Of a DNA stretch of 64,000 nt, positions 43,641-52,366 are shown piece after piece. Below the pieces are notes generated by a model. It did not search any database. It had not been told where the DNA came from and was given only the letters and a program-made list of their open reading frames with translations. The translations under genes were made by a program, and so were the position numbers. The DNA comes from CAWINY01 sp963837635 (GTDB taxonomy: Bacteria; Acidobacteriota; Terriglobia; Terriglobales; Acidobacteriaceae), in assembly GCA_963837635.1 (NCBI GenBank), contig CAWINY010000003.1, positions 186,001 to 250,000 on the forward strand, read 5' to 3'. The stretch's first letter is position 1. Every line of letters begins with the position of its first letter.

Positions 43641-43799
43641 ACCTCTCTCCCTGAATGCGAGTCGAGAGACGATAAAGACACCCCCTCTCACAGAAGCGAT
43701 GGCGCAAAATGGCGTTGCCCTTCTGTCAAAATATGCCATTCTTCCGGCTGGGTTCAACCCTGCATTGGGACTATACTGGCCGCGAATTCCGGTTGTGCA

Positions 43800-44048
43800 A
43801 TGGATGGACCCATGCGTGCCGCGAGGCGTGACCCACTGCTCAAGGTGAGCCGCGAAGCTGTCAACGTAAGCCGCAACGAACAGCAGAAATCTGTGCTTCT
43901 CACCGAGGTCGCCCGCCAACTTCGCGAGACATTCGCCCGCCTCATCGAAAGAACCTGCCAGCTACTGGACGAAAGCCAGCGATTGCAGGACAGAACCTGG
44001 GGATCAAAGGCCACACGCAATTCACCTGATCGGCGAATCACTCGATGA
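43800..44048 (+). CDS. Possible small helical protein
   Basis: An 82-residue frame from ATG 43800 with heptad-like helix LLTEVARQLRETFARLIERT and CQLLDESQRL. No ribosome-binding site is seen, and overlapping frames exist on the other strand. It sits in a 465-base gap (43641-44105) with no other candidate, so it may be real or chance. Confidence 0.25.
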   Translation: MDGPMRAARRDPLLKVSREAVNVSRNEQQKSVLLTEVARQLRETFARLIERTCQLLDESQRLQDRTWGSKATRNSPDRRITR

Positions 44049-44105
44049 ATCCAAACAGACGACGCGGAGCTCGGGCACCGCCGTGCTCCGCGCGCTGACG
44101 TGATC

Positions 44106-45011
44106 TCAGGCAGCTTGCAGGTTTGCCGAGTAGTAGGCCGGGGCAAACTCCCCGACAGCGAAGGTCTCGAACGACGTGGTGGTGGTGTTGTGCGCCGACC
44201 GCGGCTCAAGGGCGGCCATGTGGCCGGAGTTAAGCGCCGCCGACATCTCCAGGATGAGATCGGCGAAGTTCGACGACATGCCCATCTGCGCCATCGCCGG
44301 GCGAAGCTTGTCATCCGGCAATTGGATGTACTTTAGGTCGGGCTTGCCGATCGCCCAGCCGATGATCTTCGCAACCTCGCAATAGGTGTAATCCCGCAAA
44401 CCCTGCACTTCGCGGGTCTGGTGGCCGCAAAACTCAAGGTTTACGAGTTCCTGCCCCGCAACCTGGGCGATGTCCCGAGTATGGACCATGGGCAATTTCA
44501 GGTCAGGCCGCAGGGGTCCGGCGCAATTGCCCATCTGCGGGATGATGTCGGCCTGGGCAAACGTATTCTCGATGAAGTAGCCTGCGCGCAGGTGCATCGC
44601 GTTCAGGCCGGGGATCGCGTTCAGCTTCTGCTCGAGATTGTGCAGGCCAACCACGGGGCCAGTTCCGCTGGCCTTATCGGCGCCGATGCTACTGAGTGAG
44701 ACTACGCAGGACACGCGCGTTTCGGCAAGGGCGGCGGCGATGCAGTCGCTGATCCACTCCTGCTCCGCACGATAGTCGCGACTCGCCAGGTTCGGCGGGA
44801 TCATGGCAAAGACCGCCTCGGCGCCGGCAAAGGCCTTAGTGAGCGCCGTCACGTCTTTGAGGTCTGCGACAAAGGGTTCGGCGCCCAACTTGACCAGCGA
44901 GCGCAGGCGGTCGGGGTTGCGTCCGATCACGCGGACTTGGTGGCCGTGCTGAAGCAGGTGCTTGGCAACACGGCTCCCCGTGTTGCCGGTAGCTCCGGTG
45001 ATGACGTACAT
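44106..45011 (-). CDS. NmrA-like NAD(P)-binding SDR protein
   Basis: 301 residues. The N-terminal dinucleotide motif is MYVITGATGNTGSRVAKHLL, with NADP-type Arg in VRVIGRNPDRLRSL. The middle has VVSLSSIGADKASGTGPVVG, then the family's ITRAGYF-like MHLRAGYFIEN. No catalytic Tyr-x3-Lys is evident, as expected for NmrA-type members, which act as redox sensors or quinone/isoflavone reductases. GGAGGT five bases before the ATG at 45011 fixes the start. No operon partner is seen. Confidence 0.85.
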   Translation of the reverse strand: MYVITGATGNTGSRVAKHLLQHGHQVRVIGRNPDRLRSLVKLGAEPFVADLKDVTALTKAFAGAEAVFAMIPPNLASRDYRAEQEWISDCIAAALAETRVSCVVSLSSIGADKASGTGPVVGLHNLEQKLNAIPGLNAMHLRAGYFIENTFAQADIIPQMGNCAGPLRPDLKLPMVHTRDIAQVAGQELVNLEFCGHQTREVQGLRDYTYCEVAKIIGWAIGKPDLKYIQLPDDKLRPAMAQMGMSSNFADLILEMSAALNSGHMAALEPRSAHNTTTTSFETFAVGEFAPAYYSANLQAA

Positions 45012-45129
45012 GGCGTACCTCCACGTCCCCTCAGATGCCGGCAACAGACCGATCAGTTCCCAACTAATGCAGAGCCGCTCGATTTTGGTGTGTACCTGTG
45101 CGCACAGGGGCGACGTGTAGGTGCCCACG

Positions 45130-45240
45130 ACCTGCGCGTCTTTCGCAGATGTGGGGCACCCTCTCAAGCACCTTTCAAAATGAACGAATAGCCTCTCTGC
45201 CGGTGGCTAATCGCTGATGGCTGATGGCTGACGGCTGCTA
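45130..45240. repeat. Family F half-copy and family D repeats
   Basis: GCGTCTTTCGCAGATGTGGG and GCACCCTCTC match one arm of the compound family F copy at 25130-25170. Then GGCTAATCGCTGATGGCTGA and TGGCTGACGGCTG (family D) run up to the rel stop codon. Confidence 0.65.
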
Positions 45241-47442
45241 CAGGTTCTGCACGCGCTGGACGTCGTACACGCCGGAGATGGCGCGCAGGCCGTGAATGAT
45301 CTGGTCCAGGTGCTTGAGATGTTTGACGTCGAGCACGACGTCGATAGCGGCAGCGGCGTCGCCGGTGCGCGCCTCGATGTTGCGGATATTGATCCCGGCA
45401 TCGCTGATCACGGTAGCGATCTCCTTCAACATGCCGGCGCGGTCGCTGCAGGAGAGCGTGAGCTTGACCGGGAAGCCCTGGCCGGCCTCGTCGCGCGTAT
45501 CCCGGGTCCACTCCACCGCAATGCGCCGCTCCGGTTCGTTGATCAGGTTGATCACATTGGGACACGATTTTGCGTGCACCGCGACCCCTTTGCCCCGAGT
45601 CACGTAGCCGACAATTTCTTCGCCGCGGATGGGATTGCAACACTTGGCGCGATAGACCATCAGGTCGTCTTGGCCTTTGACCTTGATGGCCTCGGTCGAG
45701 CCGCCAAAGACGCGCTTGACCACGCTGGTCAGACCGGACGTGCTCTCGTCTGCGATGGGCTCGCCGGTGTCCACCGGGGAAAGCCGACCCAGCACCTGGC
45801 GGCAGGAAAACTTGCCGTAGCCGATGCCGGCAATCACATCTTCCGGGCGGCCACAGCCATAATCGGTGGCCACGCGCTGGAAGTCCGCATCCTTGATGTC
45901 CTTGAGCGAAATGCGGTACTTGCGCGCCTCTTTTTCAATCAGCTTGCGGCCGATTTCAATCGCCCGCTCGCGCTGGTGAATGTTGAGCCAGTGCTTGATC
46001 TTCTGCCGCGCGCGCGAGGACTTGGCTATCGCCAGCCAGTCCCGGCTGGGCTTGTGTCCCGTCTGGGTGAGAATCTCCACGATGTCGCCCGAGCGCAGTT
46101 TGGAGCGCAGGGGAACAATCCGGCCGTTGACCTTGGCGCCGACGCAGGTGTGGCCGACATCGGTGTGAATGGTGTAAGCGAAGTCGATGGGCGAAGCATC
46201 CCGGGGCAGGATGACCACTTTCCCCTTGGGGGTGAAGGTGTACACCTCTTCCGGATAGAGGTCGATCTTTAGCGTGGAAAGGAATTCGCTCGGGTCGGTG
46301 ATCTCGCGCTGCCACTCCACCACCTGCCGCAACCAGGCCAGCCGCTCCTCGTCGCGCGCCGAAACCGGCCCGTCCTTGTATTTCCAGTGCGCGGCGATGC
46401 CCTCCTCCGCCATTTTGTGCATCTCCTCGGTGCGGATCTGCACCTCGAAGGACTCGCCTTTTTCCGCGATGACGGTGGTGTGCAGGGACTGGTAGAGGTT
46501 GGGGCGGGGCATCGCGATGAAGTCCTTGATGCGCCCCGGCACCGGCCGCCATAGGTTATGAATGATGCCCAGAACCGCGTAGCAGTCGTGGACCGAATGC
46601 GTGACGACGCGCAGCGCGAAGATGTCGTAGATCTGGTCCACGTCGATGTGCTGCCGCACGATTTTCTGCTGGATGCTCCACAAACGCTTGACCCGGCTTT
46701 CGACCTGGGCATCGATTTTGCCTTCCTGCAGCTTTTCGCGGATCACGTATTCAATTCGCGCCAGCGAGCGCTCGCCCGCCTTGCGCTTGACTTCCACAAC
46801 CTGTTGCAACTGCTGGTAGGTGGCCGGGTCCAGATAGCGGAACGACAGGTCTTCCAACTCGCCGCGCACCTTGCCCATGCCGAGCCGGTGCGCGATGGGA
46901 GCATAAATGTCCTGGGTCTCGCGGGCGATTTTCTCCTGCCGCTCCGGCGGCAGATGCTCCAGGGTGCGCATGTTGTGCAGCCGGTCGGCCAGCTTGATCA
47001 TGACCACGCGGATGTCGTCCACCATGGCCAGCACCATCTTGCGCACGTTCTCCGCCTGCCGCTCTTCCCGCGAAGCGAAGTCGATCTTGCTGATCTTGGT
47101 GACGCCCTCGACCAGATGCGCGATCTGTTCGCCAAATTTGTCGCGGATATCTTCGGTGGTGACCGAGGTGTCCTCGACCGTGTCATGCAGCAGGGCCGCC
47201 GCCACCGCGACCGAGTCCAGCTTCAAATCGGCAAGAATGTAGGCAACTTCCAGAGGATGGCTCAGGTAGGGATCGCCCGAGGCGCGGGTTTGCCCCGCGT
47301 GGCTTTGCATGGCGAACTCGTACGCGCTCTTGACGACCTCCTGATCGTCGTTGGGACGGTTCTCCCGCAGGACTTTCAGCAGGTCCCGAAAGCGGGTTAC
47401 CGATAGCACGTTGGTGGCGATCTGTTGGCGGAGGGTCGCCAT
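45238..47442 (-). CDS. rel: Bifunctional (p)ppGpp synthetase/hydrolase
   Basis: 734 residues, the length of bifunctional Rel/SpoT proteins. The hydrolase HD motif is intact (ALLHDTVEDTSVTTEDI, with SHAGQTRASGDPYLSHP upstream). The synthetase domain has VDQIYDIFALRVV and RPNLYQSLHTTVI with a basic surround. TGS (YTFTPKGKVVILPRDASPID) and C-terminal ACT (GMLKEIATVISDAGINIRNI) domains follow. It controls the stringent response in the cytoplasm and on ribosomes. There is no Shine-Dalgarno sequence; TATAAT ends six bases before the ATG, suggesting a leaderless start. Confidence 0.96.
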   Translation of the reverse strand: MATLRQQIATNVLSVTRFRDLLKVLRENRPNDDQEVVKSAYEFAMQSHAGQTRASGDPYLSHPLEVAYILADLKLDSVAVAAALLHDTVEDTSVTTEDIRDKFGEQIAHLVEGVTKISKIDFASREERQAENVRKMVLAMVDDIRVVMIKLADRLHNMRTLEHLPPERQEKIARETQDIYAPIAHRLGMGKVRGELEDLSFRYLDPATYQQLQQVVEVKRKAGERSLARIEYVIREKLQEGKIDAQVESRVKRLWSIQQKIVRQHIDVDQIYDIFALRVVTHSVHDCYAVLGIIHNLWRPVPGRIKDFIAMPRPNLYQSLHTTVIAEKGESFEVQIRTEEMHKMAEEGIAAHWKYKDGPVSARDEERLAWLRQVVEWQREITDPSEFLSTLKIDLYPEEVYTFTPKGKVVILPRDASPIDFAYTIHTDVGHTCVGAKVNGRIVPLRSKLRSGDIVEILTQTGHKPSRDWLAIAKSSRARQKIKHWLNIHQRERAIEIGRKLIEKEARKYRISLKDIKDADFQRVATDYGCGRPEDVIAGIGYGKFSCRQVLGRLSPVDTGEPIADESTSGLTSVVKRVFGGSTEAIKVKGQDDLMVYRAKCCNPIRGEEIVGYVTRGKGVAVHAKSCPNVINLINEPERRIAVEWTRDTRDEAGQGFPVKLTLSCSDRAGMLKEIATVISDAGINIRNIEARTGDAAAAIDVVLDVKHLKHLDQIIHGLRAISGVYDVQRVQNL

Positions 47443-47447
47443 AATTG

Positions 47448-47453
47448 ATTATA
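47448..47453 (-). promoter_or_regulatory. Possible -10 element directly upstream of rel
   Basis: The minus strand reads GGCTATAATCAATTATGGCG: TATAAT five bases before the start codon and no ribosome-binding site. The transcript would begin at or next to the ATG. No clear -35 box is seen. Confidence 0.35.
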
Positions 47454-47642
47454 GCCACAGGCGTAGCCTGGAGGATATCGCTTGGCACAGCGAAGCTGAA
47501 CCGGAACGATTACTTTGGATTCGGACTTGCCCATGTTCGACTCGTCTCTGTAGCCGACCAGGGAATCGCCCTTCGACGCTCGGAGGGCGGGGTGTGCGTT
47601 TCGCCAGAGCAGGAGAGTAAACTTGCGGCGCCGGAGGGCGAG

Positions 47643-48578
47643 TTGAAAATTCTGGTCAGCGGGGCGACCGGACTTATCGGATCAGCCCTGATCCCTGTGC
47701 TGTGCTCCGCGCAGCATGAACCCTGGCGATTGGTCCGACAGAAAGTCCGGCCGATCGCACCTCTGCCGGAAATAGGCTGGGATCCGGAAAGGCCGATGCC
47801 GCCCGAGTTGCTGCAGGACTTCGATGCTGTCATCCATTTGGCGGGCGAATCCATCGCCAAGCGCTGGACCGCCGACCAGAAGGAGCGCATACGAAAAACG
47901 CGGGGGGAAGGAACTCGGAATCTCTGTCAAGGGATGGCTGGAGGCGGCGCGAATGGACCCAAGGTGCTGCTGTGTGCCTCAGCTATCGGCTACTACGGAG
48001 ATCGCGGGGACGAGCTGCTGAGCGAGAATAGCTCGCGTGGCCAAGGCTTTCTGCCTGAGGTTACCGACCAGTGGGAGAAATCAGCCGCAGTGGCCGAGCA
48101 AGCCGGCGTCCGCGTGGTTCACCTGCGCTTCGGGGTGGTCCTATCGCCGGCTGGCGGCGCGCTCGCCAAAATGCTCCCGCCGTTTCGGCTCGGAATCGGC
48201 GGCAAGCTCGGCAGCGGCAGTCAATACATGAGCTGGATCAGCCTCGACGATGTCGTCTCGGCGATCCTCTTCCTGCTGGAACGTCCGGAGATGCGCGGGG
48301 CTTTCAACATCGTCGCGCCAAATCCAGCGATCAACGCGGAATTTACCCGAACCCTTGCTGCCGCTCTGCACCGGCCGGCAATCCTCCCGGTCCCGGCGTT
48401 CGCGCTACGCTGGATTTTTGGCGAGATGGGCAGAACGCTCTTGCTCGGCAGCCAGAGGGTCGTGCCTGAGCGCCTGCTCGAGGCTGGCTTCCGGTTCCGC
48501 CATCCGGAGCTGCGGGAGGCGCTAGTGTTTCTGCTTCAGCCATCAGCCATCAGTGAAAGGCAAGACCGGGGCCGCTAA
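47643..48578 (+). CDS. TIGR01777-family NAD-dependent epimerase/dehydratase
   Basis: About 311 residues from TTG 47643, giving MKILVSGATGLIGSALIPVL. GGAGGG at 47632-47637 supports this start; the frame is open back to 47445 but without family similarity. It has the family motifs FDAVIHLAGESIAKRWT, VLLCASAIGYYGDRGDELL, VVHLRFGVVLSP and the C-terminal SQRVVPERLLEAGFRFRHPEL. It is an SDR-fold protein of unknown reaction (related to YfcH). The last 15 residues (QPSAISERQDRGR) are encoded by family D and G repeat sequence, and the stop codon lies in the repeat. It is divergent from rel. Confidence 0.87.
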   Translation: MKILVSGATGLIGSALIPVLCSAQHEPWRLVRQKVRPIAPLPEIGWDPERPMPPELLQDFDAVIHLAGESIAKRWTADQKERIRKTRGEGTRNLCQGMAGGGANGPKVLLCASAIGYYGDRGDELLSENSSRGQGFLPEVTDQWEKSAAVAEQAGVRVVHLRFGVVLSPAGGALAKMLPPFRLGIGGKLGSGSQYMSWISLDDVVSAILFLLERPEMRGAFNIVAPNPAINAEFTRTLAAALHRPAILPVPAFALRWIFGEMGRTLLLGSQRVVPERLLEAGFRFRHPELREALVFLLQPSAISERQDRGR

Positions 48579-48656
48579 TGAACGCTGATCAAAGCTGATT
48601 AGACCAGTTTGTAGTGGACGCCTTTAGGTAATCAGCGTTCATCAGCGTAATCAGCG
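48572..48656. repeat. Family G palindromic repeat
   Basis: GGCCGCTAATGAACGCTGAT and CAAAGCTGATTAG pair with GGTAATCAGCGTTCATCAGC followed by GTAATCAGCGGC. The left arm supplies the stop codon of the upstream epimerase gene. Confidence 0.75.
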
Positions 48657-48712
48657 GCTCTTTGCCTCCTGCTCTTTGCCTCCTGCTCTTTGCCTCCTGC
48701 TCTTTGCCTCCT
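48657..48712. repeat. Perfect 14-bp tandem repeat, four copies
   Basis: The unit GCTCTTTGCCTCCT is repeated four times without change. On the minus strand the unit is AGGAGGCAAAGAGC, so it presents four Shine-Dalgarno-like AGGAGG sequences beginning at the phosphoesterase stop codon. Confidence 0.9.
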
Positions 48713-49652
48713 ATGGTGTAACCATGTCGCTCATGTCCGGAGCTGAACTGGCCTCGCCCAGCGTGGGCTGGAGTTGCAGATGCTCCATGGAAAGCCGCAG
48801 CAGGCTGGGGTGCAGAAAAAGCGTCTGGCTGACGACCCCCTTATTCACGCCAGCTCCCAACAGCAACATCGGGACATGACCTCCGCCATTCGTAAAGTTC
48901 GCGTCGGAGGAGTCCCAGACAATGGCGAGCAGTCCATTCTCATTCAAGAAGACGGAATTCGAGAGCAAGGGCGGGATATTCGCTTGCAGAAACCGGTCGG
49001 TCGCCGTCAACTCGTCCGCGATAGTGCAGCCCGCCACGAGGCAGGAATGGCCGTCGTTAATGGCATTCGGCACTATAAACGCGTAGTCCGGCAGCGCGTT
49101 GGCGGCCAGGTCGGTAGCAAACTGCGAGAACGGCACCACGTTGTTTTGCAGCGACGGACTGTTCACCACGTCGGAGAAATACACGAAGGGGTTGTGGTGC
49201 TGGATGTAAGAGTTGGCGGGGACATCCGGGCCGATATACCCCACGGAGGGAAGACCCTCGGCATAGACTCTCCAACTCAGGCCTGCGCTTGTCAGATGGC
49301 TCACAATATTGTCATTTGGTATCACCCCGCTGCTGTCGGTTGTGGTGATCTGGTCGCCGGTCGTCAACATGAAGTAGTTCGGCAGAGAAACAGGCGCTAG
49401 GCCGAAGTAGTTGGCTGCCAGGGCTCCCTGTGGCACGAGCGAGTTGAAAAACGGCATCGCAGGACTGTTAAACACCTCGGAGAAGTCCTTGTTTTCCTCG
49501 ACCAGGACCACCATGTGGCGCGCGGTGGCACCAGTGTTGTTGCCGCCGAGCGACGGACTCGCCTGGTTGGACCCGGCATTTCCACTACAGGCGGTGAGTA
49601 ACCCAAAGCAGATTGCGACGCCAAGAGAAACGGGGAACAGTTTGGCTTTCAT
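48711..49652 (-). CDS. Phosphoesterase-family lipoprotein (phospholipase C / acid phosphatase-like)
   Basis: 313 residues. A lipoprotein signal ends at LLTACSGN (lipobox Cys about 22). The family motifs are HMVVLVEENKDFSEVF, SLPNYFMLTTGD, PDYAFIVPNAINDGHSC and LAIVWDSSDANFTNGGGHVP, matching the PF04185 phosphoesterases with their metal-binding Glu/Asn, Asp-His and Asp/His residues. It should be anchored in the periplasm or outer membrane and release phosphate from an ester; the substrate is not defined. The upstream frame extends to 49685 but the signal peptide fits ATG 49652. The gene ends at the tandem AGGAGG repeat. Confidence 0.85.
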   Translation of the reverse strand: MKAKLFPVSLGVAICFGLLTACSGNAGSNQASPSLGGNNTGATARHMVVLVEENKDFSEVFNSPAMPFFNSLVPQGALAANYFGLAPVSLPNYFMLTTGDQITTTDSSGVIPNDNIVSHLTSAGLSWRVYAEGLPSVGYIGPDVPANSYIQHHNPFVYFSDVVNSPSLQNNVVPFSQFATDLAANALPDYAFIVPNAINDGHSCLVAGCTIADELTATDRFLQANIPPLLSNSVFLNENGLLAIVWDSSDANFTNGGGHVPMLLLGAGVNKGVVSQTLFLHPSLLRLSMEHLQLQPTLGEASSAPDMSDMVTP

Positions 49653-49979
49653 GTTGATCTCTAGGGTCAAATACCCGCTGTTCAAGGATGCGAGTTACTG
49701 CTGCCGAGAGGTCTTTCGCAAAACGCGTAAAACCTGTTCACCATAGAGGCAATTTCTTTCATCAATGAGGTGAGTCTTTTCACCATCAGATGGGTCAGAA
49801 AAAAACATCTTTGCCGCAGAGCATCGGGAAATCAGAAATCGCGAAATCAAAAACTTGAAGCGTTTCTTCGGTGAAAGGTTTATTCCTGGCTGGCGGCGGA
49901 GCAACTTTTCATTTCTAATGTCCAGCTACAATCTCGCTGGCCACTGACCACTGGCCACTGACCACTTCTAGGAGGAACC
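49653..49979. other. Intergenic region upstream of pgi
   Basis: About 330 bases. It includes an AT-richer stretch (49685-49890) with TCTTTCATCAATGAGGTGAG and TTTTCACCATCAGATGGG. At 49925 CTACAAT might be a -10 box, and at 49938-49968 there is a family J repeat (CCACTGACCACTGGCCACTG). No gene is supported. Confidence 0.5.
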
Positions 49980-51368
49980 GTGGCGCTTGGCATCCGCTTC
50001 AATTACGACAACGCACTCGGCAATAACGTTGGCGAGCAGGGCATCGCGGCGCGCGAACTGGACGAGGCCGCGGGCCAGCGGGCGGTCGAGGCCTTCCGCG
50101 CGCGGATCGCGTCCGGGGAGATCGGATTCCCTGTCCTGCCCGACGACCGCAAGACCGCGAACGCGATTGCAGAGTTTGCCGATGAGCTGCGCCCCTCGAT
50201 CGATGACGTGTTGCTGGTCGGCATTGGCGGTTCCGCGCTCGGCCCCTACGCGCTGGACGTTGCCATCCGTGGACCGCATCCCGTACAGGTCCCGGCGGTC
50301 AAGAGCAACGCTAAGAAAAACGTCCAAGGCGCACGGCCGCGCCTGGTCGTGCTGGATAACGTCGATCCCGGCGTGACCGCCGCCGCGCTTGGGCAGTTGA
50401 ACCCCAAGCGCACGGCGGTATGTGTCATCGCCAAATCCGGCAGCACCGCCGAGACGCTCGCCACCTTCCTGATCGTTCGCCAGTGGATGAATGCCGGACT
50501 GGGCAAACGCAGCCGCGAGCGCATCATCGCCGTCACCGACGCGCAGAAGGGCGACCTGCTGTCGATTGCCAAAGAGGAGAGCTATCCACTCTTCTTCGTG
50601 CCTGAGAATGTCGGCGGGCGGTTCAGCGTCTTCACACCGGTTGGCCTGCTGCCTGCGGCGCTGATCGGTATCGACATCGGCAAGCTCCTGCGCGGCGCCA
50701 GGGATGCCAATGAACTCTGCTGGAAAACCAAACTGAAGGACAATCCAGCATTGCAGTCGGCCATGGTTCACCATGCGCTGGACACGATGCACTACAAGCC
50801 CATCGAAGTGGTGTTCGCCTATTCGTCGTACTTGTGGGGAGCGGCCTTCTGGTACCGGCAGCTATGGGCGGAGAGCCTGGGCAAGGCCGTGGATCGTGCG
50901 GGCCGCGAGGTGCACGTCGGCCAGACGCCGGTCGCGGCATTGGGGGTAACCGACCAGCACTCCCAGGTGCAGCTCTACATGGAGGGCCCTGCCGACAAGA
51001 TGCTCACCTTCTGGACGGTGGAAAAACCGCGCGTGGACCTGCGCATCCCCAAGGATCTGACGCAGTACGATTCCTGCCGCTATCTCGGGGGCAAGAGCCT
51101 GTCGTCGCTCTTCCATGCCGAGCGGATCGCCACCGAGGCCGCGCTGACCAAGGCGGGCCGGCCCAACTGCCGCTGGACCCTGCCGCGGGTGGACGAATAC
51201 AACCTCGGCGCCTTCTTCCAGATGCTCGAATTCCAGACCGCCTTCTGCGGCGAGCTGTACGGCATCGACGCCTTCAACCAGCCCGGCGTGGAACTGGCAA
51301 AGAAGATGACCTACGGCCTGATGGGCCGCAAGGGCTACGAGGAGTTTGCCAAGGGGTTGAAAAGATAA
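49980..51368 (+). CDS. pgi: Glucose-6-phosphate isomerase
   Basis: A 462-residue PGI-fold isomerase interconverting glucose-6- and fructose-6-phosphate. It has the sugar-binding GIGGSALGPYAL segment, the phosphate-loop KSGSTAETLATF, the NVGGRFSVFTPVGLLPAALIG signature region and the C-terminal Lys/His motifs (QTPVAALGVTDQHSQVQLY, DAFNQPGVELAKK). The length is shorter than E. coli Pgi and similar to the Thermus/actinobacterial type. The GTG at 49980 is fixed by AGGAGG five bases upstream. Together with fba it belongs to upper glycolysis but is not clustered with it. Confidence 0.94.
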   Translation: MALGIRFNYDNALGNNVGEQGIAARELDEAAGQRAVEAFRARIASGEIGFPVLPDDRKTANAIAEFADELRPSIDDVLLVGIGGSALGPYALDVAIRGPHPVQVPAVKSNAKKNVQGARPRLVVLDNVDPGVTAAALGQLNPKRTAVCVIAKSGSTAETLATFLIVRQWMNAGLGKRSRERIIAVTDAQKGDLLSIAKEESYPLFFVPENVGGRFSVFTPVGLLPAALIGIDIGKLLRGARDANELCWKTKLKDNPALQSAMVHHALDTMHYKPIEVVFAYSSYLWGAAFWYRQLWAESLGKAVDRAGREVHVGQTPVAALGVTDQHSQVQLYMEGPADKMLTFWTVEKPRVDLRIPKDLTQYDSCRYLGGKSLSSLFHAERIATEAALTKAGRPNCRWTLPRVDEYNLGAFFQMLEFQTAFCGELYGIDAFNQPGVELAKKMTYGLMGRKGYEEFAKGLKR

Positions 51369-51408
51369 AGCTGCTCGAAGAATGAGTAGTGTTTGGATGC
51401 TGACGTTT

Positions 51409-52302
51409 CTAATCGCCGTCATTGTAGGCTTGGCAACCGAAAAAGCCAGCTGCTCTCCCCTCGGATTGAGACGCGGGGATATATTGCATACAAGCGTGGG
51501 TGAAGTGCTTCTTGCCCGTGCGCGGATCAATGTACTCAACGATGGCGTAGGAATAGAAGGTTGTGGTGTTGGAATTCAACAGAGACAATGCTTCGGTACT
51601 CAGAATGCCACTGCCGACAAAAAGGTTCGCCTCGCTTACATATTGTGTTCCGGGCACAAGGAACTGCCTATTTACAGGTGTTTCCCCTTTATAGGACGGA
51701 TTCTCGTTCACGGGTTTAGAGTAAGCTCCATCTGCCTTGAAACTTGTTATCAGCGCTGGTCGCCTGCCGCTATTCACGAGCCTTATTGTTTTTGTTGGGG
51801 TCCGATTTGCCTCAAAACCAGTGATGTCGATAATAATGCCAATCCACGGCCTGTCTGCATCAAGAACGTTCTTATTGGCCTGTTCCGTAGCCTTTGCCAG
51901 TCGTGTAGCTTGGAGGACACTGTCTTTGAGCGCCCCCGCTTGAAGGTTCAATTTATCGACCGCACCAGAAACGCCTGAATTAATCGCTCCCGCATTTCTG
52001 GAGAAACTTTCAGCCGCCGCCGCGTTCCTTTTCGAGGCATCCGCTATTTGATTGGCGGCAGTAACTTGCAAGTTCGCAGCTTGGATCAGTTTGTTAGTTT
52101 GCTCCCCAGCGCCACGCATTTCCCGCCACTTGAGCACGGCAGCGACGGCTATGACGACGGTAAACAAAGCCATAATCCAATCAGTAACAGTGCTCTCTTC
52201 TTTGACCCAATGGGCGAATCGCTGCCATTTGGCTGTGGACTGATCTTTATGGCTGCTGGATTCTTTTGTCTTCAATTTATTACCTACTACCACTTTCGGC
52301 AT
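51409..52302 (-). CDS. Hypothetical membrane protein with a coiled-coil
   Basis: 297 residues. A basic N-terminus is followed by one membrane segment at about residues 41-58 (DWIMALFTVVIAVAAVLKW). An Ala/Asn/Gln-rich helix then likely forms a coiled-coil (LIQAANLQVTAANQIADASK), and a C-terminal beta-rich domain follows (DADRPWIGIIIDITGFEANR, VNSGRRPALITSFKADG). I do not recognise the family. Codon use and base composition are visibly less GC-rich than in pgi and the RDD gene on either side, which suggests later arrival. It converges with pgi. No signal peptide or lipobox. Confidence 0.7.
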   Translation of the reverse strand: MPKVVVGNKLKTKESSSHKDQSTAKWQRFAHWVKEESTVTDWIMALFTVVIAVAAVLKWREMRGAGEQTNKLIQAANLQVTAANQIADASKRNAAAAESFSRNAGAINSGVSGAVDKLNLQAGALKDSVLQATRLAKATEQANKNVLDADRPWIGIIIDITGFEANRTPTKTIRLVNSGRRPALITSFKADGAYSKPVNENPSYKGETPVNRQFLVPGTQYVSEANLFVGSGILSTEALSLLNSNTTTFYSYAIVEYIDPRTGKKHFTHACMQYIPASQSEGRAAGFFGCQAYNDGD

Positions 52303-52366
52303 GAGAGTAGCCGCAGCACTCCATTACGGTCTGCGATAATAGCTTGGGGCAAAGCTCTCGACAGGG

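Noticed and set aside
48657..48712. Possible CRISPR-like array
   Set aside because: Units are 14 bp, directly abutting, with no spacers and no cas genes in the window.
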